64,000 nucleotides of DNA from Phycisphaerales bacterium (GTDB lineage: Bacteria > Planctomycetota > Phycisphaerae > Phycisphaerales > SM1A02), in assembly GCA_029245245.1 (NCBI GenBank), contig JAQWPT010000011.1:186001-250000 (forward strand). Reading direction: 5' to 3'. Under the pieces are notes generated by a model. It made no database searches. It saw only the letters and a list, made by a program, of their open reading frames with translations, and was not told where the DNA came from. The position numbers and the translations under genes were made by a program. How positions within the stretch are numbered: position 1 is the stretch's first letter; each line of letters opens with the position of its first letter. Shown here in pieces: positions 16,839 through 25,160 of the stretch.

Positions 16839-17428
16839 GCAGCATCAATGGTTTCACACCGATCGGACCGGGAGCCCCTTCTTCGGAGGCCTCGGGATTC
16901 AACCAGATGAGTTCAGAGGATTTCATCCGGGTCATCTTCACCGAGTTGGCAAACCAGGATCCGTTGTCACCCAACGACTCCGCGGCATTGCTCGACCAGC
17001 TCAATTCGATCCGGTCGATCGAGTCCGACCTGGAGATGATGGACAAACTCGAGTCTCTCGTCTTCGAGAACCAGTTGTCCTCGGCCAGTTCAATGATCGG
17101 CAAGTTCGTCGGTGGCCTGACGCCCGAGGGATTGCGTGTCGGTGGCCATGTGCTGTCCGTAGTTCGGCAGGGCGGTGAAGTCGCCTTGGAACTGGATACG
17201 GGGTGGTTCCTTCCGCTTGATGGCGTCGAAACCATCATCGATCCGGATCTCATCGGTGACATGACCGGTGAGACGGATTCGACGGACGAGACCGGTGACG
17301 GTGATGAAATCGAGGACGGTGAGGAAGGCGAAGGTGGCGAAGAAGGTGAAGGAGGCGAGGAAGGTGAGGGCGGCGAGGAAGGCGATGGAGGCGATGGAGG
17401 CGAGGAAGGTGATGGTGACGAAGGCTGA
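16835..17428 (+). CDS. flgD: Flagellar hook assembly (capping) protein FlgD with acidic tail
   Basis: The 197-residue protein carries the FlgD core: an N-terminal conserved part with EDFIRVIFTELANQDPLSPN (the FLxLLxxQLxxQDPLxP motif of the family), then SSASSMIGKFVGG and a short beta segment to about residue 145. FlgD caps the growing hook. The usual larger C-terminal Ig-like domain is absent. Instead the last ~45 residues are a Glu/Gly/Asp repeat (EGEGGEEGEGGEEGEGGEEG). It overlaps the fliK end in ATGA (16835-16838), and flgE follows after a promoter region of about 185 bp. Confidence 0.88.
   Translation: MSSINGFTPIGPGAPSSEASGFNQMSSEDFIRVIFTELANQDPLSPNDSAALLDQLNSIRSIESDLEMMDKLESLVFENQLSSASSMIGKFVGGLTPEGLRVGGHVLSVVRQGGEVALELDTGWFLPLDGVETIIDPDLIGDMTGETDSTDETGDGDEIEDGEEGEGGEEGEGGEEGEGGEEGDGGDGGEEGDGDEG
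17302..17425 (+). repeat. GAAGGYGAAGGxGGC-type repeat encoding the FlgD acidic tail
   Basis: Degenerate tandem repeats of 12-18 bases (GGCGAGGAAGGTGAGGGCGG and variants) encode a run of Glu and Gly with a few Asp. Pure-purine runs of this type are prone to slippage, so length variation between strains is likely. Confidence 0.8.
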
Positions 17429-17515
17429 TGCCATCCAGTGGCGGGGTCGGGCGCAAATCCTGCTGCCGAGTTCCGCCCAATGCCCCTCCTGGACGCCCTG
17501 ATGTACCAGTGAGGG

Positions 17516-17528
17516 GGGGTGACACCCC
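17516..17528. promoter_or_regulatory. Inverted repeat abutting the flgE -24 element
   Basis: GGGGTG-A-CACCCC is a perfect 6-bp inverted repeat with a single central base. Its last C is the first base of the sigma-54 element, so a protein bound here could affect holoenzyme binding. Confidence 0.4.
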
Positions 17529-17543
17529 GGCACGTCGATTGCA
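17528..17543 (+). promoter_or_regulatory. Sigma-54 (-24/-12) promoter for flgE
   Basis: CGGCACGTCGATTGCA matches the consensus TGGCACG-N4-TTGCA at 11 of 12 fixed positions, with GG at 17529-17530 and GC at 17541-17542. Transcription would begin near 17553, about 60 nt before ATG 17615. Confidence 0.75.
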
Positions 17544-17614
17544 GCCCTTGAAGTGGCGCGGTGCAGACCGCACGAACCCGGCACATGGCCGGAAACCCAA
17601 ATGGAGCATTTCCC

Positions 17615-19396
17615 ATGGCATCAACACCAGCCCTCTACACCGGCCTTTCCGGCCTGCTGAGCAACCAGAACCGACTGAATGTCATCGGCAACAACATTGC
17701 CAATGTCAATACGACGGCCTTCAAGTCGACCCGAATGCTGTTTGAGTCCATGTTCAGCCGGACCCAGTCGCTGGGCTCCGGCCCGAGTGGCCGCAGCGGT
17801 GGCATCAATCCCCGCCAGGTCGGCAACGGAAGCACGGTAGCCGGGACGCAGCGGAACTTTTCCAACGGGGCGCTGACTGCCACCGGAATGGCCACCGACA
17901 TGGCAATCGAGGGCGAGGGGTTCTTCATCACCCAACTCAATGGCGAGCGGCTCTTCACCCGTGACGGTTCGTTTCTCACGAACGAGAACAACCAGTTGGT
18001 GACCTCCAGCGGCGCCTACGTGATGGGATACGGGGTCGACGACAACTACCAGATCGAATTTGGTGAACTGGAACCGATCGTGATTCCACTCGGGCAGATG
18101 ACTGTTGCGGAAGCAACCGAGAACATCTACTTTGCGGGCAACCTCAATGCGTCCGGTGAACTGCCCGTCAGTGGTTCCATTCACGGCACGGCTCCGTTCT
18201 ATTCCGAACCGACCGGGAACCAGGCCATGACCGGCCTCGAGGATCTCACGCAGGTGGGAACCAACCTGTACATGAATGATGGTGACGGCGGCTACGAACT
18301 TGCGATCGAGGGCGGCGCCATGGCGACGATCGAAATCGACAACATCGAGAAGGGCGGGCAGGATCTCGGGTCGTTCAGTTTCACCTTCTGCACCGCCGAG
18401 GAAGCTGCTGCCAACGATATCGAGCACTTTGGTTCGACGATGGCTGACTTCGCCAGCGCACTGGACCAGTTTCTGGGTCTGGACAATACCGACGTTTCCG
18501 GTCAGAACCTCGGGGGCAGCGTTCTTCTGAACAACAACGGGGGCATGATCATCTTCGGAAACGAAGGTACCGCTCAGGGGCTGAATATCTCCACCTCCGA
18601 CATCTCCGTGTCCTACATGGGGGAGCCGGTGGAAACGCCTCCGACAAATCCATTCGTCATCACGGAATCGACCGAGGCGACCGGTGAATCGGTTCGCACC
18701 AGTTTCGTCGCCTACGATTCACTTGGAACCGCGGTGAACATCGATGTCACCATGGTTCTGCAGGAGACGATCGACGGGCAGGGATCGGTCTGGGAGTTCA
18801 TCGCGGAATCATCGGATAACCATTCGCTGGATCGCATAGTGGGACTCGGCACGCTGCAGTTCGACAACGAGGGGAACCTCGTGTCGGCATCGAATACGAC
18901 CATCAACATCACCCGGACAAACGGGGCGGTCAATCCCATGTCGCTGTCGCTGGACTTCAACTATGGGGCAGAAGGCATCACCGCCTACGCGGATACCGTC
19001 AGTACGCTTTCCGTGGCAGGCCAGGATGGATCCGGCATCGGGCACCTGGTTTCGTTCTCGGTCGGTCAGGACGGCCTGATCACCGGAGCCTTCACCAATG
19101 GAATGACCCGGACACTCGGACAGGTCGCCCTGGCGAAGTTCAACAACCCAGGTGGTCTGGAGGATGTCGGCAGCGGGTACTACCGCGTCGGAGCCAACTC
19201 GGGTGAGCCGATGTACACGACGGCGACGAGCCTTGGGGCTGGACGAATCATCGGTGGAGCACTGGAACTTTCGAATGTCGATCTCTCACAGGAGTTCATC
19301 GACATGATCCTCGCATCCACCGGCTACACGGCGTCCAGCCGCGTGATTTCGACGACGGATGAGTTGATGGATCAGTTGCTGCTGCTGGGACGCTGA
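17615..19396 (+). CDS. flgE: Flagellar hook protein FlgE
   Basis: ATG 17615 has GGAG at 17603-17606. The 593-residue protein has the hook-family N terminus (LYTGLSGLLSNQNRLNVIGN then NIANVNTTAFKSTRMLF), a LeVxGEGFF-like segment (MAIEGEGFFITQLNGERLFT), a long variable middle and the C-terminal helix pattern (VDLSQEFIDMILASTGYTAS then SRVISTTDELMDQLL). FlgE polymerises into the flexible hook outside the cell. It is longer than the ~400-residue enterobacterial form because of an expanded surface domain. The own sigma-54 promoter fits hook genes in many bacteria. It ends 10 nt from the convergent aminotransferase gene. Confidence 0.94.
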   Translation: MASTPALYTGLSGLLSNQNRLNVIGNNIANVNTTAFKSTRMLFESMFSRTQSLGSGPSGRSGGINPRQVGNGSTVAGTQRNFSNGALTATGMATDMAIEGEGFFITQLNGERLFTRDGSFLTNENNQLVTSSGAYVMGYGVDDNYQIEFGELEPIVIPLGQMTVAEATENIYFAGNLNASGELPVSGSIHGTAPFYSEPTGNQAMTGLEDLTQVGTNLYMNDGDGGYELAIEGGAMATIEIDNIEKGGQDLGSFSFTFCTAEEAAANDIEHFGSTMADFASALDQFLGLDNTDVSGQNLGGSVLLNNNGGMIIFGNEGTAQGLNISTSDISVSYMGEPVETPPTNPFVITESTEATGESVRTSFVAYDSLGTAVNIDVTMVLQETIDGQGSVWEFIAESSDNHSLDRIVGLGTLQFDNEGNLVSASNTTINITRTNGAVNPMSLSLDFNYGAEGITAYADTVSTLSVAGQDGSGIGHLVSFSVGQDGLITGAFTNGMTRTLGQVALAKFNNPGGLEDVGSGYYRVGANSGEPMYTTATSLGAGRIIGGALELSNVDLSQEFIDMILASTGYTASSRVISTTDELMDQLLLLGR

Positions 19397-19406
19397 TCCC
19401 GATGGA

Positions 19407-20579
19407 TCAGTCGTCGTGGCGGAACCGGCTGCGCGTCATCATCAGGTCCAGGGTCTGGCAGACGAGCCGGATCTCGATCTCGGTCAGGCCGACGAACATC
19501 GGCAGGGCGATGGTGCGCTGGCTGACGGATTCGGCGACGGGGAAGTCTCCCTGCTGCAGGCCGTACTTGCGCTGGTAGTGGGGAAAGAGATGGATCGCCG
19601 GGAAGTAGTTCGCTGCGCCGATGTCATGGCGGCGGAGCCCCTCGATGATCTCGTCGCGATCCTCTGTCGTGTACGGCGCGCTGAGCCGGACCACGTAGAC
19701 GAACCAGCTCATGGTGACATCGGATTCGATGGTGGGCACGATGAGGTCCGAGACGTTGGAGAGTTCGCGGGTGTAGGTGTCGGCGACCAGCGATCGTTGT
19801 GCCATGATCTGGTCCAGCCGTGACAGCTGGGAGACGCCCAGGGCGGCATGCAGTTCACTCATCCGGTAGTTCCAGCCGAGTCGGTCGACGTCCAGCCTGG
19901 TTCCGGTTGATCCGGCAGCGGTTCGGCTGGACATGTTGCGACCGTGATTCCGCATCGAACGGCATGCATCGGCCAGCGTGGTGTCGTCGGTGACGATCAT
20001 GCCACCCTCGCCGGTGGTGATCTGCTTGTTGGGGTAGAAGGCGAAGACCGCGGCGCGACCGAAGGTTCCGATGGCATCGTTGCCGATTTGGCCACCGAGC
20101 CCCTCGCAGGCATCCTCGATGAGTGGAATCTCATGCTTTGCGGACAGGGCGGCCAGTTCCCGCATGCCGGTGGGGTTGCCGAAGACCTCCACGCCGATGA
20201 TCGCCTTCGTCCGTTCCGTGATCCTGGCCTCGACATCCTTGGCCCGGACGTTGAGCGTGGTGGGATCGCAATCGACGAAGATCGGCGTCGCCCCGGCGTG
20301 TTCGACGCAGTTTGCGGAGGCCACGAAGCTGAACGCGGGGGTGATGACCTCGTCTCCGGGTCCAATGTTCAGTGCCTCGAGGATCAGGTGGAGGCCAGCG
20401 GTCCCCGAACTGACCGCCACGGCATCGCTTCGCCCGACCCGCTGGGCCATCATGTCCTCGAAGGTGTCCATCGCCGGGCCGAGACTGAGTCGACCGCTTC
20501 GCAGGACATCGACAACGGCACGGACATCCTCTGGGCTGATGTCGGGGCGGCTCAGTGGAATGACCTGGCTGTTGCTCAC
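19407..20579 (-). CDS. DegT/DnrJ/EryC1/StrS-family PLP aminotransferase
   Basis: The 390-residue enzyme has the family features. RPDISPEDVRAV opens the protein, SSGTAGLHL (residues 58-66) forms the phosphate-binding loop, and Asp156 in LIEDACEGLGG holds the PLP nitrogen. Lys185 in FYPNKQITTGEGG makes the Schiff base. Such enzymes transaminate keto-sugar nucleotides for glycans, antibiotics or surface polysaccharides. With no sugar-nucleotide genes next to it, the substrate cannot be named. It is the last gene of a - strand run after dnaA and the HEAT-like gene, 30 nt downstream of the latter. Confidence 0.88.
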   Translation of the reverse strand: MSNSQVIPLSRPDISPEDVRAVVDVLRSGRLSLGPAMDTFEDMMAQRVGRSDAVAVSSGTAGLHLILEALNIGPGDEVITPAFSFVASANCVEHAGATPIFVDCDPTTLNVRAKDVEARITERTKAIIGVEVFGNPTGMRELAALSAKHEIPLIEDACEGLGGQIGNDAIGTFGRAAVFAFYPNKQITTGEGGMIVTDDTTLADACRSMRNHGRNMSSRTAAGSTGTRLDVDRLGWNYRMSELHAALGVSQLSRLDQIMAQRSLVADTYTRELSNVSDLIVPTIESDVTMSWFVYVVRLSAPYTTEDRDEIIEGLRRHDIGAANYFPAIHLFPHYQRKYGLQQGDFPVAESVSQRTIALPMFVGLTEIEIRLVCQTLDLMMTRSRFRHDD

Positions 20580-20609
20580 GCTTGTTCCTGGTCGAGGGGT
20601 CGGTCCCGA

Positions 20610-22121
20610 TCAGTCCGCCGGGGCAAGGCGGACCAAGGCGGACTGAAGACCGTCGGTGTGCTTGAGGTAGAGCCATGCCGCCTGGATCTGGAGCGTATCG
20701 GTCAGCTGTCCGCCTCCGGCGGAGATCCGACCAAGTTGCTGGAGATCCGTAGGTGACAACTGTTCGCCGTTGCGCGCCAGCAGCAGCAGGGCAAGGGAAT
20801 CGGGGCGAGATGATCCGATGCGGCGCAGGGAAGCGATCGTCGTGGGAAGTTCCGGGTGCTGGGATTGCAGTGAGCCCATGAGCAGCGTCTGCTGGAGCAT
20901 GCTGTCGTCCTCGGCATCGCGAAGTCGCTGCAGCGCCTCCTCGGGCGCGATGTCGAGCAGGGTCGCCATGGCGCTGATGGCCTGCGATCGTTGGGTGACT
21001 TCAAGCGATCTGCGCCGAGTGGTTTCAGGCAGGTCGATGAAGTACTCGTAGATCTCGATGGCCTCGGCGGGTTCGAAGTTCCGGGCACTGCGCATGGCCC
21101 AGTCGATGACCCGGGGGTGGCCGGTGTCGATCAGTTCCTTGACGTGGACCGTGATCGGCTGACCGTTCGCCCTGGCTTCCGCGGTATCGAGGATGCGATT
21201 GATCAGGGGATCGTCACCGGCTCGGAGTCGGGCCCGGGCGTCTGCATCCGGGGCCAGTTCGGCCTCCAGAAACTGGAGGGCGCCCATGATCCGCATCCGG
21301 TAGGTCGGTGAGGAGCCAACCATTCGATTCCAGTGTGGGCGTCCAAGTTCCGGGTTCAGGCTCATCAGGGTAAATGTGCCCCAGTAGGCGAGATCATCAT
21401 TGTCGAAGTCGGTATCGAGCAACTCGTTGAGCCACGGCGTTGCCGAGGTGATTTTGTAGATCCTGATGACCTCGATGAGGCGCTGCAGCACGCCAAGGCG
21501 TTCCGAGGGTGATGCCCCGGCCAGCCGTGCGGAGATGTTGCTCAGTGGGGCGAGTTCGCCGTCACGTGCCAGCAGCAGCGAGGCGACGCTTGCAATCACA
21601 AGGTCGTTGTCGTTGGCCAGGGATTCGAGCATTTCCTGGTCGACTTCCAGTTTCAGGCTCTGGAGTTCGGCCATCAGCAGAAGTCGGTTGCCGGATTCCA
21701 GGTGATCCCATTCCAGGATCTTCTGCATGCCTTCCTGGTCGATCAGTTTCATGTCGATGGCGTTTGCGATGATCTGCTCGCGTGCCTGTGGATCCACCTG
21801 GGTGACCAGCCATGGATCAAGTTGGGCTCCGTCCTCGATCTCGGCGAGTCCGAGCAGCGCATGGACCTGCACGAGCCAGTCTTCGTGCTGAAGAAGCTTG
21901 TAGAAGAGGTCCTTCATCGCGGGGTCGCGCAGCAGCCGAAGCGAAGAGAGGCGGGCGAGGTGGGTCCCATCCGGCTGACTTTCGACGGATTGCATCAGGT
22001 GGCGAGTTGCCGTTTCGGTGAAATCATCCGCGGTTGCGTGCAGCGTCAGCACACCGGTCATGGCGAAGCATGCAGCAACAACTCCCTTGAACCGGGTGGG
22101 GACGTGGTGGTGACCGGGCAT
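20610..22121 (-). CDS. Secreted HEAT-like helical repeat protein
   Basis: The 503-residue protein begins with a basic stretch and a signal peptide (VVAACFAMTGVLTLHATA). Helical pairs follow in a HEAT/armadillo-like pattern, for example LARLSSLRLLRDPAMKDLFY, HALLGLAEIEDGAQL and VIASVASLLLARDGELAPLS. No catalytic motif is seen. It lies 46 nt downstream of dnaA and 30 nt before the DegT gene on the same strand, so the three may share a transcript. Function is unknown; a scaffold role in the periplasm is inferred. Confidence 0.6.
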   Translation of the reverse strand: MPGHHHVPTRFKGVVAACFAMTGVLTLHATADDFTETATRHLMQSVESQPDGTHLARLSSLRLLRDPAMKDLFYKLLQHEDWLVQVHALLGLAEIEDGAQLDPWLVTQVDPQAREQIIANAIDMKLIDQEGMQKILEWDHLESGNRLLLMAELQSLKLEVDQEMLESLANDNDLVIASVASLLLARDGELAPLSNISARLAGASPSERLGVLQRLIEVIRIYKITSATPWLNELLDTDFDNDDLAYWGTFTLMSLNPELGRPHWNRMVGSSPTYRMRIMGALQFLEAELAPDADARARLRAGDDPLINRILDTAEARANGQPITVHVKELIDTGHPRVIDWAMRSARNFEPAEAIEIYEYFIDLPETTRRRSLEVTQRSQAISAMATLLDIAPEEALQRLRDAEDDSMLQQTLLMGSLQSQHPELPTTIASLRRIGSSRPDSLALLLLARNGEQLSPTDLQQLGRISAGGGQLTDTLQIQAAWLYLKHTDGLQSALVRLAPAD

Positions 22122-22167
22122 GGGGCAAGTGTACCAGACGCCACGACGGCCGCCGGTGGGGGAGATC

Positions 22168-23649
22168 TCAGCTTCGCAGTTCCTTGCGGATCTCGCCGAG
22201 CAGTTGCACGAGGTCGATGGGCGCTTCCTGGCGGTCGAGCACGATCCGGGGTTCCTCTTCCAGGGTGCGTGTCAACCGGTTTGCTGCGGCATGCACCGAG
22301 GAGTGGTTGTTTCGTCCCAGGGCCCGGCCGATTTCCGGGTAACTGCGGGTCGTCATTTCTCGAGCGAGGTAGGCGACCAGGGACCGGCCAAGGCTGATCC
22401 GGCGATGCCGTGCCGTGCCAGTGAGGTCGTCACGGGTCACCCCGAGTCGCTGGCAGACGACATCCATGATCATGGCCAGGGTGACATGGACGGTCCGGTC
22501 AAGAGCTCGATGTTCCAGTAGACGGTGGATCGTAGCGCTGCCGATCATTCGTCGGCCGAACTCGTCGATACCGGGGATCAGCATCTGGCTGGCATCGGCG
22601 GCGTGGACCTGGGCGGGATCGAGCATCTGCATCGCCTCCAGCCGGGTCAGGATCCCCAGAAGTTCACGGACGGAGCCGGGGCAGTTGGTCGCCAGCAGTC
22701 TGGCTGCGGATTCCGAGAGATGCAGTGAACGCCGCACTGCGAGTTGTTGGACCAGTGCCAGGCGAGTCGTCGGGTCCGGTTCGTCGATCTCGACCACCAT
22801 GCCACAGAGGAATCGGCTGACGAGGCCCTTGCTGAAGCGGGCGATGTCGTGCGGGTGCTCATCGGACGCCAGGGCGAGTCGAGCCCCCGTCAGTTCGATG
22901 GCATCAAGCGTGTGGAGGAATTCGACCTGTGTCTTCTTCTTGTTCGACAGGAAATGCACATCGTCGATGGCCAGCAGTTGCAGTCCCCGGTGGGCCTTGC
23001 GGAATCGATCCATCGATCCCTCCTGGATGGCCGTGATGTACTCGTTCGTGAACTGCTCTCCGGTGACGTATCGGATCCGGGAGCGGTCGCCCATTCGTTC
23101 GCCGGCACGCCGGCAGAGGCCCTGGAGCAGGTGTGTCTTTCCAAGCCCGCAGCCACCGTGGATGAACAGGGGGGAGACGGAGGATCGTTCGCCCTCTTCG
23201 GCCAGTCGGCAGGTCGCAGACCAGGCGAGTCGATTGCTTTCACCGACGACGAACCCGTCCAGACTTGCCAGGCCGGGCCCACGGGATGCGGACTGCATCC
23301 CGGGTGGGGTCGGCCGCCGCCCCCGATCTCGATCGGGGGCGGGCGGCCGCGTGCTCCGTGCGCCCCGGTCGCCCTCCCGTGGCTGTTCGTGCCGGCCTGC
23401 AGCCGGTGGTCTCTTCGTGTTGACAGTGACGTGGACATCAGCAGCCGTACCGAGCGTTTCCTGGGCAACCGAGCGAAGTGTTCGGTTGAATCGGTGATTG
23501 ATCCAGTCCGCGACGAACTGCGTTCGTGCCTGGATCTCCACTCGTGCACCATCGACGGAAATGTCTGTCTGCCCGAACCACATCGCGTAGCGATGCTCGC
23601 CGATGTGTTCGCTGAGGCGACGGGTAATGGTGTCGGAAGTCTGGGGCAC
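22168..23649 (-). CDS. dnaA: Chromosomal replication initiator DnaA
   Basis: The 493-residue reading starts at GTG 23649 (VPQTSDTITRRLSEHIG). This is chosen because DnaA domain I begins there, although the open frame extends to 23847. Domain I (about 1-75) is followed by a Pro/Arg-rich linker with a polar low-complexity stretch (DRGARSTRPPAPDRDRGRRP). AAA+ domain III has Walker A GGCGLGKTHLL (near 166) and Walker B LAIDDVHFLSNKKK (near 230). Domain IV ends in YPEIGRALGRNNHSSVHAAA. The canonical box-recognition motif GGRDHTTVLHA is replaced by GRNNHSSVHAA. No dnaN or gyrB lies nearby. A 517-bp non-coding region precedes the gene. Confidence 0.9.
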   Translation of the reverse strand: MPQTSDTITRRLSEHIGEHRYAMWFGQTDISVDGARVEIQARTQFVADWINHRFNRTLRSVAQETLGTAADVHVTVNTKRPPAAGRHEQPREGDRGARSTRPPAPDRDRGRRPTPPGMQSASRGPGLASLDGFVVGESNRLAWSATCRLAEEGERSSVSPLFIHGGCGLGKTHLLQGLCRRAGERMGDRSRIRYVTGEQFTNEYITAIQEGSMDRFRKAHRGLQLLAIDDVHFLSNKKKTQVEFLHTLDAIELTGARLALASDEHPHDIARFSKGLVSRFLCGMVVEIDEPDPTTRLALVQQLAVRRSLHLSESAARLLATNCPGSVRELLGILTRLEAMQMLDPAQVHAADASQMLIPGIDEFGRRMIGSATIHRLLEHRALDRTVHVTLAMIMDVVCQRLGVTRDDLTGTARHRRISLGRSLVAYLAREMTTRSYPEIGRALGRNNHSSVHAAANRLTRTLEEEPRIVLDRQEAPIDLVQLLGEIRKELRS

Positions 23650-23762
23650 GGGTACCTGTGAGATCAGGAGACGCCACGGTAAATCATGCGGTCGTTGTCC
23701 TGGTCGAGACCGAGTGGTGCCGGTTCGCCAGTGGGAGTGACCCCGCCGCATCACGTCTTCAA

Positions 23763-23782
23763 GGAAACACGAATGTGTTTCC
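23763..23782. repeat. Perfect inverted repeat upstream of dnaA
   Basis: GGAAACAC and GTGTTTCC flank GAAT: 8-bp arms and a 4-nt loop, 114 nt upstream of the dnaA start. It may be an operator or an RNA hairpin. Confidence 0.5.
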
Positions 23783-24095
23783 CGCCTCAACACATGGTCG
23801 AAGCCCATCCTGGTGGAATCTGCGGCCGGTTGAACAACAGCGTGCATTCATTGCTCGCCGCGGGTTCATGTCCATCGTCGTGTGTGACGTGTTGCAGGTG
23901 AGCCGCATCGATGCGTGCATCGGTTCGACGCTGCGTGCCTCTACGCGAGCCTGGACATGGCCGTAGATCAGCCGTCCATGGCCTCACGAAGGGTGGAACA
24001 ATACGTCTTTGGGAACCGGCCGACAACCCCCTTCCGGGGAATCACCAGGGCGCCGGAGGGTGTACGCCCAGTGTTTGCAAGGTGATTGCAGGCGG

Positions 24096-24143
24096 AAATA
24101 AATTTCATCCACCGCCAAGGGGGACCATGTCGACAGGCGGTGG
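24096..24143 (-). terminator. Possible terminator of the GNAT gene
   Basis: On the - strand, CCACCGCC and GGCGGTGG form a perfect 8-bp stem with a 19-nt loop, followed by ATGAAATTTATTT. The stem begins 23 nt after the GNAT stop. The loop is long and the T tract is interrupted. Confidence 0.4.
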
Positions 24144-24166
24144 ACAACTCGCTCGATGGCGGCAGA

Positions 24167-25084
24167 TCAGGACTTGCCAAGAGCGTGGATCATGGCCAGG
24201 CGATGGGTGGATCCACGGAATCCGCATTGTTCATAGAGCCGAATCGCGGGGCGGTTCAGGGTGTCGACGGCCAGGGTCATTCTGGCCCAGGAGCCACTGG
24301 CCACTTCGGCGAAGAGTGTTTCCAGGAGGAATCGGCCCAGCCCACGGCCCCGGATGGATGGAGCGAGTCCAAGGTAGACCAGTTCGACCGTGTCACGGGA
24401 GGACCCGGGATTGACCAGGATTGCCCCGGAGAACTCGCCGTCGACCCGGAGGAGTTTCCAGAGGGCGGGGTCATGGTTCCCGGTGGCTCGATGTCCGGCG
24501 ATGATGTCCTCGGTCCGCCTCAGGCCGCAGAGGCCGGGGCAGTCCAGCGTCGCTTCGTACGAGGCTTCCAGTACGCCGGTCAGGGCCGGTTCCAGTTCGG
24601 GTGACCAGTCCACCAGTTCGGTGCCTTCGGGGGCCGGAGGCGGGACATGGCGGCGTGCAAGGGATCGTTCCATATAGAGCAGGCTGGCCAGTTCCCGGAA
24701 GCCTCCCTCGATGTGGGTTCGGCGAGCCAGGGCATCCTCACAGGACATCAGGGCCTGGGCCAGATCCAGCGATTGGGCCTGGAGTTGTTCCAGTACATGT
24801 CGAAGCAGGGCCGCTCGCTCGGGGATCTGCTGACTGTTGACCACCGGGCTCAGGAAGACCATGACGGTCCGGCCTGGGGAGGGGACGCACAATGCACTGC
24901 AGCGGACCTGTCCTTGTTCGTTCCGGCAGGCCCAGAGCCAGTCAAGCCCGATCCGGTTCTCGGTGGCGAATCGCTCGAACCGAGCCGCCTGGAGGCGGCC
25001 CGAGCCCGTTGGCAGCAGGCAGCGGATGGCTTCCTGGCGGTCCTGCTGGTCGATCAAGACGGGTTGGTGGAGTCCGATTGTCAA
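24167..25084 (-). CDS. GNAT-family N-acetyltransferase
   Basis: The 305-residue protein has a C-terminal GNAT domain with motif A VYLGLAPSIRGRGLGRFLL (acetyl-CoA pyrophosphate-binding R/QxxGxG/A pattern, near residues 235-253) and motif B LAVDTLNRPAIRLYEQCGF. The N-terminal half looks like a degenerate second GNAT fold, as in double-GNAT enzymes such as mycothiol synthase. The acceptor substrate cannot be told. It lies upstream of dnaA on the same strand but 517 bp away, so it is probably a separate unit. It is divergent from the secreted-protein gene at 25161. Confidence 0.8.
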   Translation of the reverse strand: MTIGLHQPVLIDQQDRQEAIRCLLPTGSGRLQAARFERFATENRIGLDWLWACRNEQGQVRCSALCVPSPGRTVMVFLSPVVNSQQIPERAALLRHVLEQLQAQSLDLAQALMSCEDALARRTHIEGGFRELASLLYMERSLARRHVPPPAPEGTELVDWSPELEPALTGVLEASYEATLDCPGLCGLRRTEDIIAGHRATGNHDPALWKLLRVDGEFSGAILVNPGSSRDTVELVYLGLAPSIRGRGLGRFLLETLFAEVASGSWARMTLAVDTLNRPAIRLYEQCGFRGSTHRLAMIHALGKS

Positions 25085-25122
25085 TGCGAGACCCTTCTGG
25101 TGGCGGTGTGGGCTGCTGGCTG

Positions 25123-25128
25123 TAGAAT
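25123..25128 (+). promoter_or_regulatory. -10-like TAGAAT before the secreted protein gene
   Basis: TAGAAT lies 32 nt upstream of ATG 25161. No good -35 hexamer is seen at 16-18 nt. The same hexamer precedes rpmA and atpC. Confidence 0.4.
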
Positions 25129-25160
25129 ACCTCGTTCAGGTCCCAGCAGGAGAAGGAATC

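Larger units (their letters stand above)
23650..24166. other. 517-bp non-coding region upstream of dnaA
   Basis: No supported gene lies here. It contains a perfect inverted repeat GGAAACAC-GAAT-GTGTTTCC (23763-23782), the 10-bp palindrome GCATCGATGC (23905-23914) running into a second arm pair CGATGC-GT-GCATCG (23909-23922), one AT-rich tract (24096-24108), and a possible GNAT-gene terminator at its right end. I see no cluster of TTATCCACA boxes; the closest match on the - strand is TTGTCCACC near 24140. It could hold the dnaA promoter, regulatory sites or an origin, but none is proven. Confidence 0.5.

Noticed and set aside
24130-24150. TTGTCCACC on the - strand as a DnaA box
   Set aside because: Single site with two mismatches, within a probable terminator stem; not enough to call a box.
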